A stretch of DNA of 32,074 nt, from positions 1-32,074 of the forward strand of contig MU129271.1 in NCBI GenBank assembly GCA_014904985.1, written 5' to 3'. Positions within the stretch are counted from its first letter, which is position 1. Every line of letters begins with the position of its first letter. Shown here one piece after another: positions 9,901 to 20,690 of this stretch. A program made the translations under genes and the position numbers. The notes below the pieces were generated by a model. The model worked only from the letters and a program-made list of their open reading frames with translations, had not been told where the DNA came from and searched no databases. This DNA comes from Hydnum rufescens UP504 (lineage: Eukaryota > Basidiomycota > Agaricomycetes > Cantharellales > Hydnaceae).

Positions 9901-12900
9901 GATTCATTATCTGTCTTCCAGTTAATCCCAATATTGGAGCGTGGCATGAAAGAGCGGGGTGCGGAAACGAAACGCAAAGCAGCGCAAATAGTCGGGAACA
10001 TGGCCTCTTTGACAGATCCAAGAGACTTCGTTCCCTATCTCCCTAGGCTCATACCTTCAGTCCACACTGTTCTAGTGGATCCAGTTCCAGAAGCGCGTGC
10101 AACAGCCGCCAAAGCCCTCGGGACCCTTATTGAGCGCCTAGGCGAAACGAATTTCCCCGATTTGGTGTCAAGCCTACTACAGACGTTGAAAACAGATGGT
10201 TCCGGGGTTGATCGCCAAGGCGCTGCTCAGGGCTTGAGTGAAGTCCTTTCGGGCCTGGGCATGGACCGGATGGAGGGTCTTCTTCCAGATATCATCTCTA
10301 GTGCAAACAGCCCTCGCCCGTATGTCAGGGAAGGCTTCATGTCACTTCTCGTGTTTCTCCCGGCGACATTCGGTCATCGTTTCGCTCCCCATCTATCTCG
10401 CATCATACCACCCATCCTTAGTGGCTTGGCTGATGCTGAAGAATATGTGCGAGCGGCTTCTATGAAAGCTGGACGAATCATCATTGCCAACTACAGCAAT
10501 AAAGCCATAGATCTACTATTACCTGAACTGGAACTAGGAATGTTCGACTCCAGTTGGAGAATCCGGGTAAGCCTGCTTCTGCAAACCATTTGCTGCCGCA
10601 TACTGACCACGAACATAAATCTATAGCATTCCTCCGTTACACTGGTAGGGGAGCTCCTTTACAAGCTCTCAGGTATCAGTGGGAAGAACGAGATTGAGGA
10701 AGACGAAGCAGGCGAAGTGGACGCTGCTGCCGCTGAGTCGTCTCGCAAAGCTCTGGCGGATGTTCTTGGGAAAATCCGGCGCGATCGCATTCTTGGAGCC
10801 TTGTACATTATCCGACAAGACGCCATTCCCGCAGTGCGGCAAGCATCTATTCGTATCTGGAAGGCCCTGATACACAACACTCCTCGGACTGGTGAGGATC
10901 TCACAGTAATGCAGCTGGATGTTGGCCTGAATGATGTATCCAGTTCGCGAAATTCTCCCGAGCCTCATTGAACGTATTACTAGCCTGCTCGCCACCGATG
11001 GCGATGAAGAGTATGAGGTTTGATTTCCCCCCCATCCTACGGGACGTACTCCCACTAACACTACCTACTGCAGACAGCCGCCCGAACAATCGGTGAATTA
11101 TGTAGGAAGCAAGGCGAGAAGATTCTGAGCCAGATCGTGCCCATTTTCCGCCGTGGTGCGGATTCATCTGATCCACGAACACGTCAAGGAGTTTGTCTTG
11201 CTCTTGGTGAAGTCCTGTAAGCTCTCGGAACCTTCGCTCACCGCTCTCTCAGAATATGAACTGAACAGTATCGTAGGCAAAGCACGACGGAATCGCAGCG
11301 AGAAGGCCACGAAGATGAAATCATTTCGGCAGTTCAAGTTTGCTTGGTTGATGATTCCTCCGAAGTTCGGGCGGCTGCAGCGCATGCTTTCGATGTGCTT
11401 CAAGAGTACGTTGGGGGAGAGCGATCGACCAAACTATTCCGACCCTGTTGGAAGCGCTTCGCCAACCTGGTGCAGGATCTGGAACCGCCTTACAAGCTCT
11501 GCGTGAGATCATGAGTGTAAGCGCAACAAAGTCATGAGCGTGTAGGCGAGACAAGGACTAACATCTATCCTCAGGTCCGGGCTTCTACCGTATTTCCTGT
11601 GCTAATCCCCACCCTCATCGCCTCGCCAATTACTGCATTCAACGCACACGCTCTGGCCTCCTTAGTTACAGTTGCAGGGACGGCGCTGAGCAAACGTTTG
11701 ACACAACTGCTAACTGCGCTTGTTGGGGCCCGAGAAAGCGAAAAGAATGAAGTAACGCTTGTGGCTCTTGACGAAGCCATCTCAGCTCTTGTTAGTTCGC
11801 TTGAGGATGGTGAAGGTCTGCACACCCTGATGATGCTGTTGCTTGGATGGTGAGTGGATAGATCCATGTCTTCCTCCCGATTTGATAGTATAGGGTTTAT
11901 CGCAGGTCCAAACACCACTCTCCGATTCGGCGTGTCAACGCCGTCTCCATATTTGCAACATTCTGTGAGAATACTGAGCTCGAGTTCTCGACTTACCGAG
12001 TGGACTGGATTCGCCAACTAGTTACCCTGCTTGACGATCGGGTAACCATGGTTCACGAGGCAACCTGGAAGGCTCTGGATGAGTTTGTGAAGTCCATTGA
12101 CAAAAGCGAGATGGATTCGTTGGTCATTCCCCTGCGGCGCGCCATCGAAGCAACCGGAACCCCTGGAGGATCCGTTCCTGGTTTTGGGATGACTAAAGGC
12201 ATTAGCCCAATGTTGCCCATCGTTTTTGCTGGTCTTACAGCAGGAAGTAACGAACAGCGAGAACAAGCTGCCTTGGCAATTGCGGATATAGTAGAACGCA
12301 CGGATGAAAGTGCACTTCGCCCTTACACCACACAGCTCACAGGACCGCTTATTCGCGTCATCACGCAGGCGACGACGTCCCCACCAGCGATCAAGAGCGC
12401 AATCCTCGTGGCTCTTATTGTGCTGCTCGAGCACATACCTGCCTTTGTCAAGCCATTCTTCCCCCAGCTGCAGCGCACATTTGTCAAAGCACTGACAGAT
12501 TCAAGCCCTTCCGTTCGATTGAAGGCAGTGACCGCGTTGACCGTGCTGATGCGCAGTCAACCACGTGTGGACCCGTTGGTCACGGAGTTGATAATTGCCA
12601 TCCGCTCCCATGAAGATGCTATAGCTGGAACCATCGGGACCGCATTGGCGGGTATTGTTAACAGCGCGCGCTCCCACATTGGCCGAGCCAGCTTTGAGGG
12701 CTTATTGGAACTCGTCATAGACTCGTACCGAGATAACCATGATGGTGAGTACCCGAAAGCCCTTCCAGGTTGGATGAATTCAATCGTATACTCATGGGAT
12801 TGCAGATACTTACAACAGCGGAATGGGAGAAATCATCGGGGCACTGGCCCCTGATGCAGAGCTTGTGCGGCCCATACTCCTGTCTGTTTTCTGATTAATC

Positions 12901-13238
12901 TCATCCCGGCGGCCATATATGAACGATACATTTGCACTAGGAAATATGTCCTTGGGACTACACCACCGCATCCGCTATCATCTCAAATCCTGTGGGCTTA
13001 TTTTGCACACTCTCGTGACCAAACCCTCTAATGTAATCTTCTCTATAGAGTCCATACTGTTACAGTGTGCCCTACAGTGTATTATTCTCTGAACAGTGTA
13101 GCTTCCATGATCAAGAAAGTACAGGTGAGCATAGGTGCTGACCAGCCGTCCATTTCACGACCGGCTCGGGAAGTTAAGGACTTACTGCGAAGTGAGCCTC
13201 CATGGGTGGATGATGAAGCAGTTCAAGGCTTGTTATGA
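3927..13238 (+). CDS. GCN1: GCN1, eIF2-alpha kinase activator (HEAT-repeat protein), with frame breaks
   Basis: Gcn1 sits on ribosomes, binds the Gcn2 RWD domain and passes on the uncharged-tRNA signal that leads to eIF2-alpha phosphorylation (family knowledge). Traced exons: 3927-4136, 4198-4426, 4487-4700, 4766-4933, 4982-5050, 5105-5216, 5245-5979, 6019-6213, 6277-6605, 6663-6778, 6841-7024, 7080-7438, 7495-7615, 7673-7867, 7908-8144, 8194-8347, 8383-8525, 8571-8613, 8663-9859, 9922-10566, 10627-10891, 10944-11017, 11074-11216, 11277-11516, 11575-11849, 11906-12744, 12806-12881, 12941-13066, 13102-13238; about 2,610 codons. HEAT repeats run throughout. Exons 8663-9859 and 9922-10566 cover the eEF3-like core (GAAYGLAGVIQGLG, KRKAAQIVGNMASLTDP, DRQGAAQGLSEVLSGLG), and 11575-12744 the region expected to bind Gcn2. 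The end reads ISRPAREVKDLLRSEPPW. Frame breaks lie near 4071-4081, 5949-5952, 7867-7908, 8340-8406, 11411-11416 and 12991-12995, so this is a damaged copy or the sequence has indel errors. Confidence 0.93.
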
Positions 13239-13578
13239 TGATTGTATTACATGTGATAGATGGTGGATCATGGCACAATCTGAGTCAGGTACTATTTCTG
13301 ACCCAACAATTCCTACAATGTGAGGAAATAACTACTGAGGCCGACTGCGCGGCACAGCCCTCCACCTTCAGTTTGATCCACCATACACTAGAGCAATCCA
13401 AAGTTGCATGGTATTCTGAGGTGTTTTACATCAAAGCTCTTTTGATGTGGTTTATTTGGTATTTTTCTCTTGTGAAAGGTCGGCTGGTTTTTGTGAGTGT
13501 CACCAGAGATAGGCACTGTCCGTTTAACAACTGTAACACCCTTGTCAATGCTGGATGAAATATGCCTTAGACAAATGA
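13239..13578. other. GCN1 3' flank, no gene recognised
   Basis: AT-richer sequence follows the GCN1 stop. No ORF or RNA gene is supported, and it presumably holds the 3' UTR. No clear polyadenylation signal was singled out. Confidence 0.4.
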
Positions 13579-14248
13579 CCTTAGGTACCTAGTTAGGTAG
13601 GTTATAGACTATAGGTGGGGGTCGGCAATGACCTGTAACACTTGTACCATCACATGATTGATTTATAATCAAATTTCTGTCCATGGTCTCCTCCCCCCTT
13701 TGTTACAAAATCTCAGCCACATCTTGTCAAAGAGGCTTCCTAAGGGCTCTAATGAATTTGTATGATGTATTGAGAGTATTAGAAAACATTTTTCTCTAGT
13801 CTGCCCTAGTACATCCGTGTATATTGAGGAAACTTTTCATTGGTGTGGACTGTACAGCCACCCTGAACCCTGGATTGCAACCATTCATGAAAACAGGAAT
13901 TGGAACAATCCTATGCATGGTATTTCTTTCACACAATAATGAAACATGGTTTGTTTTACATTTGGTAGGGAATCTTCAGGACACATTTTGGACAAAGTTC
14001 CCACGTAACTCTGTAGGGTATTAATGGCTGCATGATTACAAAATTTTAGAGAAATTTAAAAGATTCTGTCCTGAACAATCCTTAGTGACATGCTTAAATT
14101 AATGCTCCTCCTATTGGTCTGGACTTATATCTTCATTGTGTCAAGCACAATCCTGCATGCCACATTTTGCAGAATCTCAGAGGGAGACCTGGGAACTGCC
14201 AATTATATGGTATTGCCAACCCCCACTATAGGTACAACCTACCTAAGG
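13579..14248. mobile_element. Non-autonomous TIR element of about 670 bp
   Basis: The left end begins ccttaggtacctagttaggt and continues into ctataggtgggggtcggcaat. The right end is the inverted counterpart (attgccaacccccactata, then acctacctaagg, ending 14248). The terminal repeats are about 40-50 bp, with a short extra copy of ttaggtacctag in the left one. The interior is AT-rich and non-coding. I could not establish a target duplication, so the superfamily is open. Confidence 0.65.
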
Positions 14249-14399
14249 TGTCAGCAATAGTGGCTTGCCTGGGGCAGTCAGTTTTTAATTCCATTAGGAG
14301 CCCAAAAAATCTGGCCCCCCAGGGCCTATGTTTTGGGCCTTGGTCCCCCCTGAAAAAGATGGGGGTTTGGGAGCAATAGCCCCCAAGAAGCTCCAAGGT

Positions 14400-14535
14400 G
14401 ATCACATGTGGGGGAGCCAAAATGGTCTTGGTGAGCCCCATTTAGGTGTTGGCAAGCCCATCCAGAATCAAGATTGATCTTGGCTTGCCCATGGCATCCT
14501 AAGCTCACCATGACCACCTCTTGGCTCACTGATGC
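14400..14535. repeat. Imperfect inverted repeat
   Basis: ggtcttggtgagc (from about 14423) with ggcaagcc pairs with ggcttgcc and gctcaccatgacc (ending about 14514). The pairing extends outward through gagccaaaa / ttggctcac. The preceding 14270-14400 is rich in GGGCC and CCCCC words. No coding potential is seen. Confidence 0.55.
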
Positions 14536-14584
14536 CTTCCTGCTTCCAGGTCTATTAAGTAACATAATAGTATATTTTATAATT

Positions 14585-14735
14585 TAAAAAATGCCTAAAT
14601 GCAGTAATCAGATCCAGTGCAATCCAGGCCAGAGTACATTAGATAATATCCTATAATAATATTCAATAATATCCCATGTGTGTTTCCTATTTAAAAATGC
14701 CCAAATGCAGCAATAGGATGAAGTACATCCAAAAA
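14585..14735. repeat. Short degenerate direct repeat
   Basis: ttaaaaaatgcctaaatgca (about 14583) is repeated as ttaaaaatgcccaaatgca (about 14692), each followed by a related gcaatcca / gtacatcca end. The two copies are about 110 bases apart. Confidence 0.4.
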
Positions 14736-14924
14736 AACATTCAACCATCCAGCCCAATGGGGACCCAGCAGGGGGAGGTGCCTGGGATGGGTAGAACGGC
14801 TGCTGAGGACCCTGGCTGACTGAAGAAACAAGGCCCAGACAAAGTGGTTAGTGTCTGAAAAGATGGAGCAGTAAAAGGAATACTAGAAATAGAGGAAATA
14901 GCCAGATTTGACTGCTAAGGCCCT

Positions 14925-15110
14925 GTTCAGTTGCAAGAATCTGGATTCTTGAGCCAGATTCTAGTATTAAAAATGTGTAGATTCTTTCAGATTCTTTTCC
15001 AGATTCTTTTGCAAAATTTTCATTTGGTGACAAGAATCCGGAAGAATCTGCCATCTGTTTGGCTGCACAGATTCTTTCTGGATTCTTTTGTAGATTCTTT
15101 CACCCCCTTC
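14925..15110. repeat. AGATTCTTTT-rich repeat
   Basis: The word GATTCTTTY occurs at least five times between about 14980 and 15100, with inverted AAGAATC words at 14936 and 15033. The blocks ctgttcagttgcaagaatc (14922) and ctgtttggctgcacagattc (15055) look like copies of one terminal sequence. It could be a decayed Tourist-like MITE (it starts GGCCCTGTTCAG), but paired ends were not established. Confidence 0.4.
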
Positions 15111-15540
15111 ATGACATGTTTTCACTTGGCTCCTGGTCATCTGCCTATCTGATGGTCTTGAAACTACTGTATATGACTCACAAGTCTCAGAGTAAGCTGT
15201 AACCCTTGGATTTAACACCTTGACACTCTGCTTCAACACACCATGCAAAAAAGGAAATTTCTGAGGATATAGAGTAGGGTGCCAAATTATATACTGGAAT
15301 ATATACTGGTGCCTTTGATAATGTATTTTCATGTTTCCCCAGGTCTCATTGATGTAAACTGGTGGTGTACTGGCAACCAGCTCTGAGATCACCTTCCATT
15401 TTGGGAAGTGCCAGAATCAAAATCTGAAGTTAGTGAGGCAGGCACTGCCATAACTTGCTTCTGCTCAGCTTGGTCAGCCAATTATCAGTATCTAACTAGA
15501 TACTTCAAAGGTTGCATTTATATGCTCTAACTAGATACCA

Positions 15541-15612
15541 GACCCAGGGGGCCCCTGCAATTCAGTCCAGGGGGCCAGTCAAGCAGTCCAGGGGCCCCTG
15601 GGGCCCCTAGCC
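15541..15612. repeat. GGGGCCCC palindromes and short direct repeats
   Basis: CAGGGGCCCCTG at 15589-15600 is a perfect palindrome, with a near copy at 15545-15557. CAGTCCAGGGG is repeated at 15563-15573 and 15584-15594. It lies just upstream of the gypsy pol remnant; significance is unknown. Confidence 0.6.
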
Positions 15613-15674
15613 ATTAGGATTATTTATTTATTATTATCATATACACTAGGCTCACCTGACCAATATTACTGACA

Positions 15675-17061
15675 TATGAGCCTTTCTTGGAACCATAGGT
15701 GTAGCCCAGAACTGGATCTGGCACTTTGCTAAAATAGCAAAGCCATTAATGATGCTCATGCAGCTTCAACTGCATGAGTTTGCATGGAATGAAGAAGCCA
15801 AAGGGCAATGACTGTTTTGAAACAAGCTGTGATGACACTACTGGCTTTGTGGGTGGTGGACATCCACTTAGCAAAGGTTAAACATGAAAATGAGCAAGAA
15901 TCTGATCTTGGATTGGTAACTCTGGCCATGGACAGCTCCCAGATTGCTACAGGATATGTTCTTTATCAAAACTTTGAAGACAGGAGACACCCATGAGTCT
16001 ATGGATTGATTACATGGAATGAGGTTGAGAGCTGTTACTCACAGCCAAAAATAGAGTTGTATGGATTGTTTTGAGCACTCAAGGCACTCCGTTACAAATT
16101 ATGGGGCATCCATTTCAGAGTCAAAGCTGATGCAAAATTCTTAAAGGAAATGGTCAACACACCTGGTCTCCCAAATGCTGCAATGACTTGCTGGGTGTCA
16201 TACATTCAGCTTTTTGACTTTGAGTTCAAGCATGTACTGGTAGCACAGCATGCTGGGCCAGATGGTCTGTCACATTGAGAACAAACAAAAGAAGACACAG
16301 CAGATATGGAAGATGAGCTAGAACCCAACAAAAGTGGCCACTTCATCACAGGGATGAGACTGGTAGCCTATACCACAGACATGGGTTTCATCTTGATGGA
16401 AGAGGAAGAGTACAAGGTTGAACATGCAAGGTTGAAGTCTGAACCTGATGAAGTGATGGATCTGCTAAGCAACCCCAAATAATTAGTGAATTACAGGTTC
16501 AAAGATAATGACCAAACCTTGTGGACCATGCACTCTCAGATGGCAGAGGTTCATAACAGCAATACAGAACCAGAGTTGAGTGAGAGTGAGAAGTTGGACA
16601 CACCAGAAACATGAGAACAAGTTCATAAGTGCATAGATAGGGACAATGACAAGTATTGGGATCAGATTGAGGCTTACCTCAATGGTTTGAGCATTCTGCA
16701 TGGTGTAGACTGGAACAAATTCATATGGACTACATGGAAATTCTTCCTGTATGATGACTGGTTGTGGAAATGGCATCATGGATCACCCCAGCTAGTTCTC
16801 CACAATAAGGACCAGTGACAAGAAGTAATGCATCAGGCTCATAATAAGTCTGGCCATTGGGGTAGAGATCCCACATACAAAAAGATTGGGGATATGTACT
16901 TTTGGCTGAACATGATGTCCAATGTAATACAATTCTGTTGCTCATGCCAAGAATGTCAGTTATGGTCATCACATAGACCAAAAGTACAGTTGTTACTGAC
17001 TTACATACCTACAATCCTGCACAAATTCAATATTGATGTAGTGGACATGTATATCATATTG
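15675..17061 (+). pseudogene. Decayed Ty3/gypsy pol (RT end, RNase H, integrase N-terminus)
   Basis: In order: the RT thumb/connection (FLGTIG, then WHFAKIAKPL, then HEFAWNEEAKG; 15678-15810), RNase H (about 15900-16280) and integrase (16780-17061). RNase H acidic positions are visible in AMDSSQ, KIELYG, VKADAK and GPDGLSH, and the SQPKIELYG and PNAAM words match the gypsy order. The integrase start keeps the HHCC zinc finger (HQAHNKSGHWG ... CCSCQECQ) and reaches FNIDVVDMYI before similarity stops. Stops at about 15994, 16066, 16278 and 16480, plus a one-base break near 15808, show it is dead. No RT active site, gag or flanking LTR pair was found, so it is a fragment. Confidence 0.85.
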
Positions 17062-17079
17062 TGATTCTGGGCCCTTAGT

Positions 17080-17221
17080 TGGCATGTTGCTGTGGGCTGC
17101 ATCCCCATTTGACACAGTGCCATATGTTGTGTCACTGGCACATTGCCATGGTGCATTGCTATGTCGCATTGTGGTGTATCATGTTGTTTGTCATTTTGTG
17201 GGTTATTGTGGTGTGTTGGAC
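17080..17221. repeat. Degenerate GT/TG-rich simple sequence
   Basis: Repeated words of the form catgttg, cattgyyatg and gtcrcattg give a minisatellite-like texture with no clear fixed period. No gene is present. Confidence 0.4.
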
Positions 17222-17231
17222 AGGTCCCAAT

Positions 17232-17375
17232 CTAAAATAAAGCATATCAGTAAAAGAGATTCCAAAGCAGCACAAAAGGAGCAGCTTATGCTGCTCCTTT
17301 TGTGCCACAAGAACAAAAAATTAAAATAAAATAAAACCTAGCTCATAGCACCCCACACCCCCCACAGTGGGGGTG
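17232..17375 (-). repeat. Lone hairpin/intron-like module related to the palindrome array
   Basis: On the minus strand an exon-like end contains a CACCCC...GGGGTG hairpin (about 17348-17378). It is followed by AG|GTTTTA (junction 17338/17337) and a perfect stem-loop with 16-bp arms at 17270-17285 and 17290-17305 (GCACAAAAGGAGCAGC, 4-base loop). TTTTACTGAT then resembles a branch site and TTTTAG ends at 17232. The intron-like span is 106 bases, within the 80-111 range of the array at 18211-22146, and the stem sequence is the same family. Confidence 0.6.
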
Positions 17376-17460
17376 GGGTACATGATCTTGCACAGGGCCC
17401 ATGCCCTTGGGCAAGGCTGTCCATGAGTGGATCCATGGATCACCCAGAGCTGAATCCCAA

Positions 17461-17560
17461 TGACTCACATTATACAGATCACTCACAGCAGGTGACTCAT
17501 TTTTCATGAGTGACTCATAACAGGTGACTTGTGAATCACAGGTGACTTGCTTTTAAATAT
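17461..17560. promoter_or_regulatory. Cluster of TGACTCA / TGACTTG words
   Basis: TGACTCA occurs at 17461-17467, 17493-17499 and 17511-17517. Two aggtgactt copies follow within the next 40 bases. TGACTCA is the Gcn4/AP-1 consensus. The sites lie in repeat DNA with no adjacent gene, so this may be only repeated sequence. Confidence 0.35.
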
Positions 17561-17675
17561 GTTAAATCTCACCTTAGGCAACCCAATTTCCGTGTCTAGT
17601 TAGGTAGTCTTTTTCTGGTAAAATACTGTGCCTAATAGGCTCATGAGCCCATGGCCCCACATGTCTTCCAAACCT

Positions 17676-17723
17676 ACCATGGCCCCATGGGCCCTCCTGA
17701 ATATTAGGGCCCATGGGCCCATG
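17676..17723. repeat. GGGCCCATGGGCCC palindromes in an inverted pair
   Basis: GGGCCCATGGGCCC at 17707-17720 is self-complementary. The block ccccatgggccct ending about 17694 pairs with agggcccatgggg-type sequence after an 11-base loop. More CCATGG words lie from 17640 on. Confidence 0.6.
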
Positions 17724-18210
17724 CCAGGGGATTTTTTAGACACTGGCCCCATGAAAACCCCCCTCAGCTCTGCCGACAAGCATCAAGACCCTGGCATCAT
17801 TCATTCTGGTTTCCACCTGCATGTCTGCTCGGGATTACCATGTCAGTCATTGCCCATTTAAATAAATGATTTGGATCTGCTGCATCCAAAAAACTCAGCA
17901 GCATCCATCAGTATGCACCCCCTCTGGCATGGGGATCACTGGGCAGGACAGTGGACAGCCCCAAATGATGGCTATACACCAGAAATCAGCCCGCCGGGGC
18001 TGCCCATTTAAAGGTGGCAGAATTTCCTTATTTGGAAATCACATGTTCACTTGAACTCCATCTTCATTGTGCATTCCAGCCCACTACAGGGCTTTTTGTT
18101 GGCTGCTAATTGGACAGCAGACTATCTCTGTTTATAGTACAAATAATAGGACCTACAAAAGACAAGTATATATACAAAATTGAATTCACAAAAAAAAACA
18201 TTACATGTGC
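17724..18210. other. Spacer, no gene recognised
   Basis: AT-rich sequence with no supported ORF lies between the CCATGG palindromes and the giant palindrome. Confidence 0.4.
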
Positions 18211-19650
18211 CTGGTGCCTACAGGCATAGGGCACATGACCTGAAGGGGAAATATGCTGGAGAGAACCTAGGAGCCCATGCACACAAATTTTTGTGTGCAT
18301 GGGTGCCCTGGTTCCTCCATTACTCACAATTTTGTAGGGGTTCATCCTTTTGAACCAGCCACAGGCTTTGGCTGGTCAAAACCTTGGTGCCAAGGATGCT
18401 CCCATCATCATGGGATCACCCTCATCACTACTTGGGGTAGGCGCATGAGTAAGGAAGAGGATGAGTCCCTATAATGAGAATAACCTCAACAGTTAGATTC
18501 AATTGAAGCAGCATGAAAAGGGCAGCCTAAGGCCACCCTATTTGCACCAAAGGGGAGGCAGGGTGAGGTGTCTTGCATATCGTGTGGGCTGTTGGGTCAT
18601 GCAGAGTCATAAGACCAACGGTCATTTGTAATGATAACAACCAGCTTGCTGTTGTTGTCATCACTCAGAGTGGGGGAGGCATGGTCCCTAATGATCTGAT
18701 ATTATTTAGTTAAGGCAGCACAAAAAGGGCTGCCTAGGCTGCCCTTTTTGCATGACATGAGATACTTACCTTATTACCACACCCCAGCAAAGCTGGGGTG
18801 TGGTTTCCTGTTCTGGGTGCTGCAATCATCGGTTTCTTTGGTCATGCAGGGTCATATGACCCATATCACTCATGATGATGATCCAATTGTCATTTGTTGG
18901 CATCCATCATTTGAAGCATGGGAGGAGGGTGGTGGGGGTGGTGTAGGCAGGAGTAATAGGCCCTATAATGAAAACAGTTGGTCAGTTTCTTTAAAGAATC
19001 AAAGCTGTATGAAAGGGGCTGCTTAAAGCTGCCCCATTCATGCAGGAGAAGACATAAGATAGAGAATACTTACCTTATGATGATTTCCTGCTGGTTTCTT
19101 GGGTCACACAGGGTCACAAGACCTGTAATCATCTGTGACAATGATTGGATCATCATTGTCGACAACAGTGATGGCATTGGCTCCCCCACACATGCAAGGG
19201 GGGATCTAAGCATTAATATACATACCTTATCACCACACCCCAGCCTTGCTGGGGTGTGATGGCTCATTTGTGGCATTTTGCTGTTGGTTGCTTCAGTCAT
19301 GCACGATTATAAGATCTGTAGTATCATCATCTGTGGTGGTGACAGTAGCCTCATCATCCCGAACAGTGATGGCAACCTCATCATCATGGACAGTGATGGC
19401 AGTGTCATCCATCATCATAGTCGTTTTGCATGTGGGGGGTGGGTGGGCATGGATGATAGTTCCTATGGTGAATGGAAGTTGGAATATTAGTAAAGAATGA
19501 AAGAGGGTGTAAAAGGAGCAGCTTGGACCCACTCCTTTTGCACACAAGTATAAATAAAAGAGTTACCTCATCACCACCCCCCAGCATTGTTGCTGAGGTG
19601 TCATGCTCATTTGCACTCTTGACGGGGTCATGCTATGCCCAAATCAGTCA
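18211..19650 (-). repeat. Left-arm module array (minus orientation)
   Basis: Reading the minus strand away from the centre, exon-like blocks end at donors 19567/19566 (gag|gtaact), 19226/19225 (aag|gtatgt), 19074/19073 (aag|gtaagt) and 18770/18769 (aag|gtaagt). Acceptors precede exon-like starts at 19462 (cag-type catag|gaactatc), 18962 (tatag|ggcc), 18687 (ttag|ggacc) and 18468 (tatag|ggact). Complete intron-like spans are 19463-19566, 18963-19073 and 18688-18769 (104, 111 and 82 bases). One intron lost its 3' half near 19190-19225, and the donor of the block starting at 18687 is gone. This arm is therefore more decayed than the right one. Confidence 0.75.
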
Positions 19651-20143
19651 TTGAATGAAGCCACAACTCAATGCCAGTAAGTGCTGAGCTCCAAAAAAGC
19701 ACTGAACCTCCAATGGAAAGACACCACAGAGCATTATTGCAATGTGCATCCATAAAAAAAAGTACTCTATCTTGTATCTTATAATTATTTTCTTAATAAT
19801 ATTGAAGAAAAAGACAAGAATGAGCAAAATACAAATAAGGCTATGGATTATGACACCAAGCAGGGGATTGGGCAGCCCATACATATGACAGTGCCCCTTA
19901 AATTGACTATTTTGGTTACATATATATATACTACATGATAGGAACATAAAAATGGACTTCTGATGTCTCCAGAGATGTGCTAGAGCACAAGTTCCTTATT
20001 TAGGTATGTGTATTTCCTCATTTGTTTAGTTGCATCACAGCATTAGAGCCTAGAAATTAGGGATTGGAACTTTATTCTGTATGCCCACAAAACTATATTT
20101 TTTTCATAATTTTTAGGACAAATACTATGTCACAAGTTCCACA
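19651..20143. repeat. Left inner stem of the palindrome
   Basis: AT-rich sequence with no modules pairs with 20186-20690. Examples are the tgaagccacaactcaatgcc block (19656), the atgtctccagagatgtg block (about 19964) and the gcccacaaaactatattttt block (about 20081). No ORF is convincing. Confidence 0.7.
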
Positions 20144-20185
20144 CATCAGAGTAGCTCATACAAGTAGAATCAGCAGCTATGATTG
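20144..20185. other. 42-bp spacer at the palindrome centre
   Basis: This is unpaired sequence between gttccaca and tgtggaac. Both module arrays point away from it, so a bidirectional promoter could lie in or beside it, but no TATA box or other motif was identified. Confidence 0.5.
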
Positions 20186-20690
20186 TGTGGAACCCATGAT
20201 ATAGCATTTGCATTAAAAATTATGAAAAAAGAATTTTTTTGTGGGCATACTGCATCAAGTTCTAATCACCAATTTGTAGGCTCTAATACTAGGATGTGAC
20301 TGAATGAATGAGGAAATACACATACCCAAATAAGGAAATTATACTCTTACACATCTCTGGAGATATCTGACATCCATTTTAATGTCAGCACATAGTATAT
20401 ATATGTATGGCCACAATATTTAATTTTGGGGGGACTCTGATTTGTCAATCCCCTGTTCACTGTAGCATCATAATACATTGCCTTATTCAGATCTTGTTCA
20501 TTCTGGTCTTTTTCTTCAATATTATCACCAAAATTACTATAAAATAAATATTTTGCACAAATTTTTTAGTACACAGGCTGAACCACTGCTATGTGGTGTC
20601 TTTTCTGCTGGACATTCAGCATTTTTTTAAATCTGGCACTTGCTGGCATTGAGTTGTGGCTTCATCTGATGCCTGATTATGTCATATGGT
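20186..20690. repeat. Right inner stem of the palindrome
   Basis: Mirror of 19651-20143 with many small indels. An extra block around 20400-20470 (tatatatgtatggccacaat onward) is diverged. It is non-coding. Confidence 0.7.

Noticed and set aside
12806..12894. GCN1 ending at the TGA at 12892-12894
   Set aside because: Homology resumes after a 59-nt intron (12882-12940) and runs to IKKVQVSIGADQPSISRP and a stop at 13236-13238, so the earlier stop is intronic.
16483..16981. Minus-strand hydrophobic frames opposite the gypsy remnant
   Set aside because: The plus strand shows clear integrase zinc-finger homology across the same bases.
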